Of a stretch of 64,000 bases of DNA, positions 26,287-36,500 are shown in pieces. The position numbers and the translations under genes were made by a program. Source of the DNA: CAIXSC01 sp046349935 (GTDB taxonomy: Bacteria > Planctomycetota > Planctomycetia > Pirellulales > Pirellulaceae); assembly GCA_046349935.1 (NCBI GenBank), contig JAXMBK010000005.1, positions 62,001-126,000 of the forward strand, written 5' to 3'. The notes below the pieces were generated by a model, which saw only the letters and a program-made list of their open reading frames with translations, was not told the origin of the DNA and searched no databases. How positions within the stretch are numbered: position 1 is the first letter of the stretch; the number at the start of each line of letters is the position of its first letter.

Positions 26287-28815
26287 ATGACCCTACCGCC
26301 GTCGACGCCTGACCTGCCCGCCAATTCGCCTCGTTTCTGCCCGCAATGCGGCGCGCCGCTGGTCGCGGACGCGCCCAGCGGCCTGTGCCCGCGCTGCATC
26401 ATGGGGCTCGGCTTCGCCGCACGCCGTCCCCTCCCAGGGGAGGTGGGGGACACCAGGGATTGGGCGTCGCACGACGCGGGCGCGCCCTCCGGTGCGGAGG
26501 CCGCCGTCGCTTCGCCGTCGTGGAACAGCCTGGGAGGCCGAGCGCCTCGATTCATCCCGCCCGCGCCGCAGGAGCTAGCCCCCCACTTCCCGCACCTCGA
26601 AGTGCTCGAACTGGTGGGGCAAGGCGGGATGGGGGCCGTATATCGAGCCCGACAACGGGGGCTCGACCGCATCGTCGCACTGAAAATTCTGCCTCCGGAT
26701 GCGGCGACGGATGCGGCGTTTGCGGAACGATTTCATCGCGAGGCGCGGGCGCTGGCGCGGCTCAGTCATCCGCATATCGTGACGGTCTACGATTCGGGAC
26801 GCAGCGGCGCGTACTTCTACTTCGTCATGGAGTACGTGGACGGAGTCACTTTGCGGCAGGCGATGCGGGCGGGCCAGGTGTCTCCTCGCGAGGCGCTGCA
26901 GATCATTCCGCAGATTTGCGAAGCGCTGCAGTACGCGCACGACGAAGGGGTCGTGCATCGCGACATTAAGCCCGAAAACGTGCTCGTCGATCGAAAGGGA
27001 CGCGTGAAGGTCGCCGACTTCGGTCTGGCCAAGCTGCTGTCGAATGAACCGCTGGACGTGTCGCTGACCGGCACTTACCAAGTCGTCGGGACGCCGCGGT
27101 ATATGGCCCCCGAACAGATGGAGGGGGCGAAACAGGTTGATCACCGCGCGGACATCTACTCGCTCGGCGTCGTCTTCTATGAGTTGCTGACGGGCGAACT
27201 GCCGTTGGGGCGGTTTCCCGTTCCCTCTCAAAAGGCGCAGGTCACTTCCCAGTTGGACGAAGTGGTCCTCCGGACGCTCGAAAAGTCGCCGCAAGCCCGC
27301 TATCAGCAGGCCAGCGAACTGAAGTCGGCCGTGGAACGATTGTCAGGCGTGGGGGAAGGCATCTATCGCGATTCATCCGTGTGGGGATTGTCGTCGTCGC
27401 CCAATTCCCCGTCTGCGTCCTCGTCGATGTCGGCCGGCGGCGGATACCGGTCCCACCTGACCTTGCTGGGGCTGCCCTGGATTGATGTGGCGACCGGCAT
27501 CGACCCGCATACGGGCATGCAGCGCGAAGCGCGGGGCGTGATCGCCGTCGGCGGGCGCGCGACGGGGGTGGTGGCGATCGGCGGCATCGCGACGGGCGGA
27601 CTCGCGATTGGCGGCGTCGCGCGCGGCGTCGTCGCGATGGGGGGCCTCGCGGTCGGGCTCTTTTCGTTCGGCGGCCTGTCGCTGGGGCTGCTGTTGGCCG
27701 CCGGCGGATGTGCGGTCGGAGCGTTCGCAGTGGGCGGCTTGGCCGTGGGGGTCAAGGCGCAGGGCGGGTTGCCGTTGGGGGGGCGAGTCGCCGGGACGAA
27801 ATTCAGCCGCGGCCCATTGACGCCGGCGGAAGCGTTTTGGGACTGGGTGGGCGTCGAGCCGACGACGCTGGTCATGGGGCTGGTGCTGCTGGGCGCACTC
27901 GTGGCGTTCTTGGTCGCGCGGCAGCGACGCAAGGCGGAGCGAGCGGAGGAAGAGGGGCGGGGCGGAGGTCGCGACAGCGGCATTCGCAGCGCGCCGCCTG
28001 CGCCGCCGGCGTTCGCGACGTACGACGCCGGCCATGCCGCGTCGCCCGATCACGGAACGTGGCTGTGGTGGTTGTTTCTGCTGGTCCCGTTAACCTGCGT
28101 GGGAACGGCCGTTTTGCCGCTGGGGCTGCTTGGGCTTCGAAGTTTGCCCGCGCCAGCGCCGATTGTGTCTGTGGATAGCGCCACGGCGACGGAGGAGGTC
28201 GCTCGGCCTCGGATCGAAGACTGGAATTGGAAGTGGACCAGCGACGGGCCGCGCGGAACGAAAGCCATCGCCGATCAATTGTCGCTCTCGCCCGCTCAAG
28301 CCCAAGCGCTCGACGACGCCCTGAAGACGACCTGGGAGAAGTACCTGCAGTACGAAGTGGTGCAGCGCAGCGAACCGATGGGGACGCAAAGCCGCCGCAC
28401 CGTGACGCTCGGGCGACTCACGGCCGAGAAGTATGAGGAGCTCGAGAATCTGTTCTGGACGGAGCTGGACCCGAAATTAACGCAGGGGCAGCAAAGCTTG
28501 GCCCGCTATAAGTTCCGCATCGCCAGCCACACGCAAGGCGCGCAGGGCCTTAGCGTCAGCATCGAACCGGGCCTATTGGGCTGGGGGATGGCCGGGGCGA
28601 AGATCGAGGCGTGGCAGGTAGGGCAATGGCGCCACTGGCGCGTGGATACGCCCATCCCGGGTCACGCCTTGCCCGAACACGTGAGGTCCTTTTCCCATGA
28701 AGCGAAGGGGCCCGAACTGCCAGCCTACCTGGGGCGGCTATTTCCCGGAACCCAGACGCGGGAGCGGCCCGCGCTCAAGAACTCGGACCACGCCGAAAGC
28801 GTCGACTCCCGCTAA
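26287..28815 (+). CDS. zinc-ribbon Ser/Thr protein kinase with glycine-repeat membrane region
   Basis: 842 residues. N-terminal zinc ribbon (C18, C21, C34, C37). Kinase domain about 104-355: glycine loop GQGGMGAVY (111-119), K133 in VALKIL, catalytic HRDIKPEN (224-231), DFG 244-246, GTPRYMAPEQ. From about 395 comes an unusual stretch of 9-10 residue units (AIGGIATGG, AIGGVARGV, AMGGLAVGL, SFGGLSLGL, AVGGLAVGV) ending near 510, then two hydrophobic helices and an extracytoplasmic C-terminal domain (about 620-825). Hanks-type kinase probably receptor-like. The gly-repeat region is described in the findings. ATG start at 26287. Confidence 0.93.
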   Translation: MTLPPSTPDLPANSPRFCPQCGAPLVADAPSGLCPRCIMGLGFAARRPLPGEVGDTRDWASHDAGAPSGAEAAVASPSWNSLGGRAPRFIPPAPQELAPHFPHLEVLELVGQGGMGAVYRARQRGLDRIVALKILPPDAATDAAFAERFHREARALARLSHPHIVTVYDSGRSGAYFYFVMEYVDGVTLRQAMRAGQVSPREALQIIPQICEALQYAHDEGVVHRDIKPENVLVDRKGRVKVADFGLAKLLSNEPLDVSLTGTYQVVGTPRYMAPEQMEGAKQVDHRADIYSLGVVFYELLTGELPLGRFPVPSQKAQVTSQLDEVVLRTLEKSPQARYQQASELKSAVERLSGVGEGIYRDSSVWGLSSSPNSPSASSSMSAGGGYRSHLTLLGLPWIDVATGIDPHTGMQREARGVIAVGGRATGVVAIGGIATGGLAIGGVARGVVAMGGLAVGLFSFGGLSLGLLLAAGGCAVGAFAVGGLAVGVKAQGGLPLGGRVAGTKFSRGPLTPAEAFWDWVGVEPTTLVMGLVLLGALVAFLVARQRRKAERAEEEGRGGGRDSGIRSAPPAPPAFATYDAGHAASPDHGTWLWWLFLLVPLTCVGTAVLPLGLLGLRSLPAPAPIVSVDSATATEEVARPRIEDWNWKWTSDGPRGTKAIADQLSLSPAQAQALDDALKTTWEKYLQYEVVQRSEPMGTQSRRTVTLGRLTAEKYEELENLFWTELDPKLTQGQQSLARYKFRIASHTQGAQGLSVSIEPGLLGWGMAGAKIEAWQVGQWRHWRVDTPIPGHALPEHVRSFSHEAKGPELPAYLGRLFPGTQTRERPALKNSDHAESVDSR

Positions 28816-28912
28816 AGAGGGCGTCCGCAACCGAGGGGGGACGCTTGCTCTTGCAGGTCGCTCGGAGAAGAATGCTTCTTGGGGCGGGAGCGTGAACCCA
28901 GAGGAAGCGTCC

Positions 28913-29602
28913 ATGGATATGTGGGTCTGGTCGATTGGGCTATTCCTGATTGCGTTGGCGATCATGACGGCCGAGCTCTTCGTGCCGTCGGGCGGCGTGT
29001 TGGGAACGCTCGCGACGCTCGCGATCATCGGGTCGCTCGTGTGTGCGTTTCGAGAAAGCTGGAATGTAGGGGCGACGATGTTTGCGGTGGAGGCCGTGGT
29101 CGTCCCCGTGTTTCTGATGTCGGCCGTGAAATGGTGGCCGCACACGCCGATCGGTCAGCGGGTGCTCAATCCGCCGCCGGAAAACTCGGACGATGTGCTT
29201 CCCGAGACCGATCCGCGGTACGAATTACGGTTGTTGGTGGGCAAGTTCGCCGTCGCGAAGACGAAGATGTTGCCGAGCGGCATCGTCGTGATCGACCAGC
29301 GGTCCTATGATGCCTCGGGGGAAGGGGCGGCGATCGAGCCGGGGCAGATCGTACGCGTCACGGGCGTCGACCTGAACCGACTGGAGGTGCGTCCGCTGGT
29401 CCCCGAGGAGCTCGCCCAGGCGGCTCGCGAGTTGTCCGTGGGAACCGCGACGGCCCGCACTGCGTCATCGTCTCCCGACGACATCCTAAAGCAGCCGCTT
29501 GAGTCGCTGGATTTGGAATCACTCACAGAATCAACACGGGCGGAAACGCCCTCGGCAGCGCCGCCGACCTCTGAACTGCAATCTACGCGAGGAACAACAT
29601 GA
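28913..29602 (+). CDS. NfeD-family membrane protein
   Basis: 229 residues from ATG 28913 preceded by GAGGAAGCG. One or two membrane helices at the N-terminus (MWVWSIGLFLIALAIMTAEL, then LGTLATLAIIGSL and AVEAVVVPVFLM) and a C-terminal OB-fold typical of NfeD (about 110-175: GKFAVAKTKMLPSGIVVID, IEPGQIVRVTGVDLNRLEV). The last 50 residues are a Ser/Thr/Ala/Pro-rich tail not typical for the family. Stop overlaps the floA ATG. NfeD partners flotillin/SPFH proteins in membrane microdomains. Confidence 0.9.
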   Translation: MDMWVWSIGLFLIALAIMTAELFVPSGGVLGTLATLAIIGSLVCAFRESWNVGATMFAVEAVVVPVFLMSAVKWWPHTPIGQRVLNPPPENSDDVLPETDPRYELRLLVGKFAVAKTKMLPSGIVVIDQRSYDASGEGAAIEPGQIVRVTGVDLNRLEVRPLVPEELAQAARELSVGTATARTASSSPDDILKQPLESLDLESLTESTRAETPSAAPPTSELQSTRGTT

Positions 29603-30672
29603 ACTGCTTCTGCCTGTTCGCGCAACAGGGCGCGATCGATCCGACGACGCTGGTCAGCATCGTGGTGGCGTTCATCATTTTGGTCGGCTTCTTGATTTTC
29701 ATGGGGGTGTTCGCCAGCTACTTCCGGTTGTGGATTCAATCGGCGCTGACGGACGCCGACGTGTCGATCTGGGATCTGTTGGGGATGACGTTTCGCAAAG
29801 TCGACGCCCGTGTGATCGTGCGCAGCAAAATCATGGCCGTGCAGGCCGGGTTGGCCGACGACAAGGAGCTCACGACGAAGGCGCTGGAAGCGCACTACAT
29901 GGCCCGCGGCAACGTGCCGCTGGTGATTCGAGCGCTGATTGCAGCTCGCAAGGCGAAAACGATTCGGCTGTCGTTTCGCGAAGCGACCGCGATCGACTTG
30001 GCCGGCCGCAATGTGCTCGAGGCGGTCCAGACCAGCGTGTATCCGAAGGTGATCGATTGTCCCGCCAAGGGCGGGGTGCAGGCGAAGTTGTCGGCGGTGG
30101 CGAAGAACGGCATTGAATTGAAAGTGACGGCGCGCGTGACGGTGCGCGCCAACTTGCAGCAGCTGATCGGCGGGGCGACGGAGGAGACGATCGTGGCGCG
30201 CGTCGGCGAGGGAATTGTGAGCGCGATTGGGTCGGCGGAGGACCACAAGGCGGTGTTAGAGAATCCCGACGTCATCTCCAAGACGGTGCTTGCGCGGCGC
30301 CTTGATTCTCAGACGGCGTTCGAGATCGTTTCGATCGACATCGCCAGCATCGACGTGGGGCAGAACATCGGCGCCAAGTTGAGCGCCGATCAGGCGGAAG
30401 CGGACACTCGAGTCGCTCGAGCGCGCGCGGAAGGGCGGCGAGCGATGGCGGTGGCGGCCGAACAGGAGATGACGGCGAAGATTGAAGAAAGTCGCGCGAT
30501 GCTGGTGGAGGCGGAAGCGGACGTGCCGAAGGCGATGGCGGACGCGTTCCGCACCGGCAAGCTGGGAATCATCGACTACAACAAGCTGCGGAACATGCAG
30601 GCTGACACGGAAATGCGGCGTGCGATCGCCGGTTCGGGGGCGGGCAATTCGGGTCCCAGCCTCAAGACATAA
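29599..30672 (+). CDS. floA: flotillin-like protein FloA
   Basis: 357 residues. N-terminal membrane hairpin (VSIVVAFIILVGFLIFMGVF) then SPFH domain, matching the FloA/YqfA (UPF0365) family, with SIWDLLGMTFRKVDARVIV, AEQEMTAKIEESRAMLVEAEADVP coiled coil and a C-terminal GIIDYNKLRNMQADTEMR. Overlaps nfeD by ATGA, the same order as the Bacillus yqeZ-yqfA pair. FloA scaffolds membrane domains; some Gram-negative FloA-like proteins also occur in planctomycetes. Followed 10 bp later by a small gene. Confidence 0.94.
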   Translation: MNCFCLFAQQGAIDPTTLVSIVVAFIILVGFLIFMGVFASYFRLWIQSALTDADVSIWDLLGMTFRKVDARVIVRSKIMAVQAGLADDKELTTKALEAHYMARGNVPLVIRALIAARKAKTIRLSFREATAIDLAGRNVLEAVQTSVYPKVIDCPAKGGVQAKLSAVAKNGIELKVTARVTVRANLQQLIGGATEETIVARVGEGIVSAIGSAEDHKAVLENPDVISKTVLARRLDSQTAFEIVSIDIASIDVGQNIGAKLSADQAEADTRVARARAEGRRAMAVAAEQEMTAKIEESRAMLVEAEADVPKAMADAFRTGKLGIIDYNKLRNMQADTEMRRAIAGSGAGNSGPSLKT

Positions 30673-30682
30673 GGGCGCGACG

Positions 30683-31213
30683 ATGCCAGGCGACGACTTG
30701 GGGGAATTGCTGGGGCGGTTCTTGCAGCAGATGGTGGATCAGAATGGTCCGCCGCCGGCGCGCCGCCCGGCTGCGCCGGCCAGGCCGCTGCCGCCTCGAA
30801 CGGCTCCGCCTCCGGTGCTCGTGGCGCAGCCGGCACGCCCCCTGCCGGGGCCGCTGGTGGCGGCGGAAGCGGTCGAGGTGGAACCGGTGACGGGCGACGA
30901 TGTGGCCGAGTACGTCGCGCGCCATTTGGACTCGCGTCGCGTGACGGAACATGCCGCCCACTTGGGCGAAGACGTTTCGCGCGCTCAAGCTCAGATTCAG
31001 GAGCACCAACGACAATTGTTTGGCGCCGGGCCTCAAGGCCAACTGGCCGCTCGCGCTGCGGCCGGCGACGGGTCGACGTCGAGCGTCGCGCCGAAGGTGA
31101 CGAAAGCCGAACCCTCGGACATGGCGAAGAACATTGCGTCGTCGTTGCGTTCGCCCGAAAGCGTGCGGACGGCCTTCATCCTGGGCGAGATCCTCCAGAG
31201 ACCGCAGTGGTAG
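30683..31213 (+). CDS. hypothetical protein downstream of floA
   Basis: 176 residues from ATG 30683, ten bases after the floA stop. Starts MPGDDLGELLGRFLQQMVDQ; residues 22-60 are Pro/Ala/Arg-rich linker; the centre and C-terminus are helical (TGDDVAEYVARHLDSRRVTE; MAKNIASSLRSPESVRTAFI). No signal peptide or membrane helix. Same place as the small yqfB gene of the Bacillus operon but with no recognisable similarity. Likely cytoplasmic and co-transcribed with nfeD-floA. Confidence 0.75.
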   Translation: MPGDDLGELLGRFLQQMVDQNGPPPARRPAAPARPLPPRTAPPPVLVAQPARPLPGPLVAAEAVEVEPVTGDDVAEYVARHLDSRRVTEHAAHLGEDVSRAQAQIQEHQRQLFGAGPQGQLAARAAAGDGSTSSVAPKVTKAEPSDMAKNIASSLRSPESVRTAFILGEILQRPQW

Positions 31214-31323
31214 GGGCGGCGACGTGAGCCGAGCAAGCGTCGCGGCGACTGCTGGCCAGAAGTCGTTCGGCATGCGATAAACGACGCCTTGGCAAGGCAC
31301 ATCTTCGCGGAGGCACAGTCAGC

Positions 31324-32232
31324 ATGTCGGCATTGGAAATTGCACCTGGCAAGACGCGTATTGGTTGGATCGGCACGGGAGTGATGGGCGCCAGCATGTG
31401 CGGCCATCTCATCAAGAAGGGATTTCAAGCCGCCGTTTACACTCGGTCGAAGGACAAAGCGGCCGGACTGTTGTCGCAAGGCGCCGCTTGGGCCGCCTCC
31501 CCGAAAGAATTGGCGCAGCAGTGCGACGTCGTCTTCAGCATCGTCGGCTTTCCGCGGGATGTGCGCGAAGTGCTGCTTGGCGCCGAAGGGGCGCTCGCGG
31601 GCGCCAAACCGGGAACCGTCTTGGTCGACATGACGACCAGCGAACCGTCGTTGGCGGTGGAAATTTACGAGGCGGCCAAATTGCGCGGCGTGTATAGCGT
31701 CGACGCGCCGGTCTCGGGCGGCGACATCGGCGCCCGCGAAGCTCGCTTGTCCATCATGATCGGCGGCGATGCAGAAGCGGTGACGGCGCTGCAGCCGTGC
31801 TTTGAGGCGATGGGCAAGACGATCGTCCATCAGGGTGGTCCCGGCGCGGGGCAGCACACGAAGATGGTCAACCAGACGCTCATCGCCGCCGGCATGATCA
31901 GCGTCTGCGAGGCGCTGCTGTACGCCAAGAAAGCGGGGCTCAATCTCGAGACGGTGCTGCAATCGGTGACGCCGGGTGCGGCTGGCAGTTGGTCGCTGTC
32001 GAACTTGGGACCGCGGATCATCGCGCGCAATTTCGAGCCCGGGTTCTTCGTCGAGCACTTTATCAAGGACATGGGGATCGCCTTGGCCGAGGCGGAACGC
32101 ATGAACCTGTGCCTGCCCGGTTTGGGGCTCGCGAAGCAGCTGTATGAAGCGGTGCGAGCCCAAGGGTTGGGACGCAAAGGGACGCACGCCCTCATGCTGG
32201 CGCTGGAGCACCTCAACAACATTCGCAGTTGA
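31324..32232 (+). CDS. NAD(P)-dependent beta-hydroxyacid dehydrogenase (3-hydroxyisobutyrate dehydrogenase-like)
   Basis: 302 residues. Rossmann motif IGWIGTGVMGASMCGHLIKKG (GxGxMG) near residues 12-30; substrate-binding signature VSGGDIGAREARLSIMIGG (DAPVSGG) near 138-155; catalytic lysine in GQHTKMVNQ near 180. This is the 3-hydroxyisobutyrate/tartronate-semialdehyde/6-phosphogluconate-like group. It probably reduces or oxidises a short 3-hydroxyacid with NAD(P). Own transcription unit; GGAGG 10 bases upstream. Confidence 0.93.
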   Translation: MSALEIAPGKTRIGWIGTGVMGASMCGHLIKKGFQAAVYTRSKDKAAGLLSQGAAWAASPKELAQQCDVVFSIVGFPRDVREVLLGAEGALAGAKPGTVLVDMTTSEPSLAVEIYEAAKLRGVYSVDAPVSGGDIGAREARLSIMIGGDAEAVTALQPCFEAMGKTIVHQGGPGAGQHTKMVNQTLIAAGMISVCEALLYAKKAGLNLETVLQSVTPGAAGSWSLSNLGPRIIARNFEPGFFVEHFIKDMGIALAEAERMNLCLPGLGLAKQLYEAVRAQGLGRKGTHALMLALEHLNNIRS

Positions 32233-32381
32233 CGCGCTTGGCTGATTTGCTGGACATGCCTAGGATGCTGATGGCGGCCTTTCTGCCGCCTTTCGCATGA
32301 CGCTCCAAGACGGAGCCGGGGATGGTCGTCCGTCCCCGGTAAAACGCTTGAAGGGAATCCTTCTCGAGTTCGTTTTGGGGA

Positions 32382-33554
32382 GTGGTCGCCGTGCACGGGC
32401 CGTTGTGGATTCAAATCGCTGCTTGGACGTTCGTCCTGGGCGCGGACCTGTCTTGGCCGAGTCGGATGGACGCGGCTGCGCCGGCCGTGCAGTTCGACGC
32501 CGAAACGCTGGTCGCGGCCGAAGAGGTCGCCCGAACGGCGGCGACGTCGGAAGAGGCGCACGATGCGGGAGATCGCGCGGCGACGCCCGATCGTCGGCGG
32601 GTGCGAGTCCGCCTGCGCGTCTCGGTGCTTTATCCGCCCGATAGTCAGCGCGACCTCGCGGAACTGCTCATCCGCGTCGAGAACCCGGATCGCACGGCCC
32701 AGGTGGTCGATTACGCGCCTCGTACGACGCTGACGTCGCCCGTGGCGGGGGCGGTGCGCGTCGAGCGGCACGAGGAGTCTTCGAAGTCGCTCGATTTTGA
32801 AGTCAAAGGCCAGTATCCGGGCATCGTCGACGCGCACGTGAAGGGGGCTCAGCAACGCAAAGCCACGACCGACTCGCACTGGGAGAACCTGCCGCCGCTG
32901 GAACTGTGCGTGGCAAGCGGGACGGTGAACCGCGGCCACGGCGCGTACTTCAAGTTCAAGCCCACGCCGCGCACGACGTTGGAGGGCGCTCATGAAATCG
33001 AGTTGGTGTTGAACGTGCCCAAGGCGTGGCGCGCGGACTGTTTGGTCGTGAAAGCGGAGGCGTACGGTCGCGATACGTCCCTGGTCGGCGATGAGGAAGT
33101 GTTGCGACGGTGGACCGAGCGGCGATTTCTGGTGTTGGTCCACGCGCAGACGGATTTGGTCGCACGCGACGCAGCCCTCGCCGTACTGCACGCTGAATCG
33201 CAGCTCCGGCAGGCCGTGGCCAAGGACTTGCAGCAGCAGTCGCGTGCGGCTTCGCCGTGGCGCGATTTCTCGGCTTGGATTCAAGGAGGGGGAGGCGCTG
33301 AAGCGGCGCAATGGTGGGAGTCGGCGGCGTACGGATCGGCGGTCGGCAGGCTCCCGCCGTTTCCGGAGCGTACGTCGACGGCAGTCCGCGAAGCGACGGC
33401 GCGATATCGCGAGTCGCGTTTGCGATTGCATCGACTCCCGGCCGGCGGCGCGACAGCCGAGTTGGCGGCCCGGCGGCAATCGATCCCGACTCGTTTCGCG
33501 GCAGACGCGGACGAACCCAGGGGGGATTGGGAGCGATTGCCGCCGGTCGAGTGA
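32382..33554 (+). CDS. secreted protein of unknown function
   Basis: 390 residues reading from GTG 32382 (alternative GTG at 32391). A hydrophobic N-terminal stretch (WIQIAAWTFVLGADLSW) could be a signal peptide. Residues about 70-230 look beta-rich (RVRVRLRVSVLYPPDS, then EIELVLNVPKAW), the rest more helical. No family recognised. A remark: the middle contains DYAPRTTLTSPVAGAVRVER; no motif. It converges with the CHAT gene, 14 bp apart with no visible terminator. Start uncertain. Confidence 0.6.
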   Translation: MVAVHGPLWIQIAAWTFVLGADLSWPSRMDAAAPAVQFDAETLVAAEEVARTAATSEEAHDAGDRAATPDRRRVRVRLRVSVLYPPDSQRDLAELLIRVENPDRTAQVVDYAPRTTLTSPVAGAVRVERHEESSKSLDFEVKGQYPGIVDAHVKGAQQRKATTDSHWENLPPLELCVASGTVNRGHGAYFKFKPTPRTTLEGAHEIELVLNVPKAWRADCLVVKAEAYGRDTSLVGDEEVLRRWTERRFLVLVHAQTDLVARDAALAVLHAESQLRQAVAKDLQQQSRAASPWRDFSAWIQGGGGAEAAQWWESAAYGSAVGRLPPFPERTSTAVREATARYRESRLRLHRLPAGGATAELAARRQSIPTRFAADADEPRGDWERLPPVE

Positions 33555-33568
33555 GAGACGGACTCGCG

Positions 33569-36500
33569 CTACTTGGCGGCCTGAGCGGCGGGTGCGGGCG
33601 GCTCAACGCCCGTGTCGACCAACAGGTAGCCGGCCCAGAAGAACGGATGGACCGGGCGCACCGGCTCGTCTTGACTGCTAAGGCGCAAACGCGGCTCGTG
33701 CGGGGCGTCGATCTCGGACTGCATGCGCAACAGCACGCTGCGCTGCCACGCTTCGCTCGCCGGCTCGTGCGGCAATTCCTGGACGAACTCGCGAGTCAAA
33801 TCGAAGCTCGTCTGGCCGCCGACGCGCCAGCGGCTGAGCAGGATCGTGCGCGTGCCGTTCGCCATCAGGCCGCAGATGGAGAAGAACAATTCGTCGCCCA
33901 CGCCGCCTTTCTTGAGCCCGACTTCGGCCGGCGTGTGGTAACCGGGGAACACCATTTGGCTGGGACCGCCCCACGGAAGCGTCATGTGGGACGCGAGTTG
34001 GCTGAGCGGTTTCTTTTGGTCGATTTGCACAGGGGACCAATCGTAGGGGCCTTTATCGGTGTCTTCCATGTCGTGGTAAACGACGAGCCGGTCGCAGAAT
34101 TTGGCGACCAAGCTGGAGGGGCCGGGCAAGCGATTGGGGAGTCGCGAGGTTTCCGCCAGTACTCCGGCTAACGCTTCCGCGCCGGCGGCGGCGACCTGGA
34201 GGTCGTCGCGCGGGTAAAGACGACCGGCGACGAGAGCCGTGCGGGCGACGGGTTTCGTGGGACGGCCGTCGGGAATGGCGAGGCTGACCGTCGGGACATA
34301 GCGCACGCGCGTCTTGGTCAGCAGCGGTTCGCCGTTTTTCCCGGCGGGCAACATCTCAAACGGACAGTACCACAGCAGTCCATCGGGCACGATGATGACT
34401 TCGCGATACTTATCCCAGGCTTCCGGCTTGGTGCCGTTGGCGAGAGCATCCAGCAGGCGAGCAGCGATTGGCTGCCAACTGTCGTCTTTCAAGTCTTTCG
34501 TTTCAATCGCTTGATTGCGGTCGCGCAAGCCGAGGCGTTTGAGCAGGTCGACGAGGTCGGCGCGGAGCTTGTTGGGAGCGTCCAGCTTGAAGGCGGCGTA
34601 CTTATCCTTGGTGATCGCGAAGCCGTAGAGTCCGCGGGTGCCATTAAAGTACGCGAGGATGAGCGACTGCTCGGCCAATTTGGCTTGGACGTCGCGCACG
34701 GCGACCGTCGGCGGGAAGGCATAGTCGGCAGGGACGCGCTGGACCGCCATGTCGTGCAGGATGAGTTCCTGGGCGGCGGACAGTTTCAGCAACTGGTCGT
34801 AGCGGCCGGCCTGTTCTTTCTGGGCGTCGGGATCGTCGATCGCGAGCGGTTCGGCGGCGATTTGCGCCCGCAAGGCGGCGGACTTTTGTTCGAGCTCCGC
34901 GAAGCCTGGGTACTTGGCGAGTATGTCGCGACGCTGCAGGTTGGCGCGATCGCCGAGGGCTTCGGCCGGTGCGGAAAGAACCCAGCGCAATGCGTGGAGG
35001 CGTCCGCCGAGCGGCAGGCTGCCGAAGAACTTCTGGCGGCGAATGCGATCGACGATTTCGCAGGCGCGTTCGGGTTCGTTGCGCTTCATCGCCACCTCGA
35101 ACCAATGCTCCATGGGGAGCATTTTCGGCGTCATGACGACGCTGAGCGTCTCCATGGGCTCGGTATTCCAGTCATTGGGCTGCGGTTCGCGGAGGACGTC
35201 GGCGTAAAGCGCGTCGGCCAATCGCTCGGAGAGTATCCCTTGCGTATAGAGGTTGTCGGAGTAGGCGATTTGGAAGAGGCGGCGCGAGCCTTTGGACTGG
35301 AAGGCCATGGCGGTCGCAAGGGCTGGCGAGCCGGCGGACAGGTTGCCCGCCTGAAAGTGCGCTTTCGCCAATTCGTAGTGGTAACGGGCGCCGATCTGCC
35401 CCGCGAGCGCCTCATGGCGACCCAGGACGGCTCGAGCACGCGTGAGCAGCCCCATGGCTCGCTGCGTTTCCCCGATGGCGAGCAGGTTTTCGGCGCTGAG
35501 AACGAGCAGCGAGGCTTCGAGGTTGATGGAAGAGCGCTGAGCCCAATCGACGGCGGGAGCGAGTGCGGCGAGGAACGTCTTATTGCCGCGAATGAGGTGC
35601 GTGGAGACGGCGCCGCGGAAGGCTTCTTCGAGGACGTCCCATTGGCCATAGACGGAAGCGGAAAAAGTCGCCTCGGTGAAGGCCGCCATGGCGTTGTCAA
35701 ACTGGCCGGTCGCCAGCGCGATCTTGCCCAGGTTCAACAGCGCCAGACAGGTCATCGGGTGCTCAAACTGGCCGCCTGCCAGCAGCGACTTCTGCAGTTC
35801 GGAAGCCGCTTGGGCCGGCTTGCCGGCGGCGACGTAGGCTAGGCCCAACTGCAAGTCGATGAAGCACTGCGACCAGTGATTGGCGGGGGCGGGGCGGCGC
35901 GAGATCCCGTCGATCAGCGTCTGGGTGAAGGGATCGTGGGCGCCGGCCGGTCCGAGGATTTCGGCGCGGCGGTGGAGCGATACGGCGATGCAGCGCAAGA
36001 CTTCCATCGCGCCGACGGGGCTGAGTTGTGCTTGCGCGAGGATGCCGCCTTGCTGAATCGCAGCTTGATTGGCGGCGTCCGACTGGCCCTGCAGCGAGCG
36101 GAGCGTTTCGGGGTAACGACCGAGGACCGAATTGCGCGAACTGGCGCCCCATGTGGGCGGTCGGTCGACTTTGGTCAGCACGCCTGGTGCGTCGGGGAAT
36201 TCGATCCGCAGCATCCAGGAGAGATGAGACATGTACAGGGCGAGCGCCGAGTTGTGTTGTTCCAGCGATGCGGCCAGATCGCCCAGTTGGTAGTGGCATT
36301 CGCCGAGCATCGAGTGGTAGCAGATCGAGTCAATCCAGCGAGCGCCGTCGAAGCCCTTGATGCCGCCGCGCGAGACGTCGACGAAGTTGCGACGGGCGGA
36401 GGCGAAGTCGCCGTTGTAGTAGACGGCTCGAGCCAAATAGTAGTCGGCGCCCGGCACGTTGCGCGTCGCGACTGCCGCATTCGGGCCGAGCAGCGGGACG

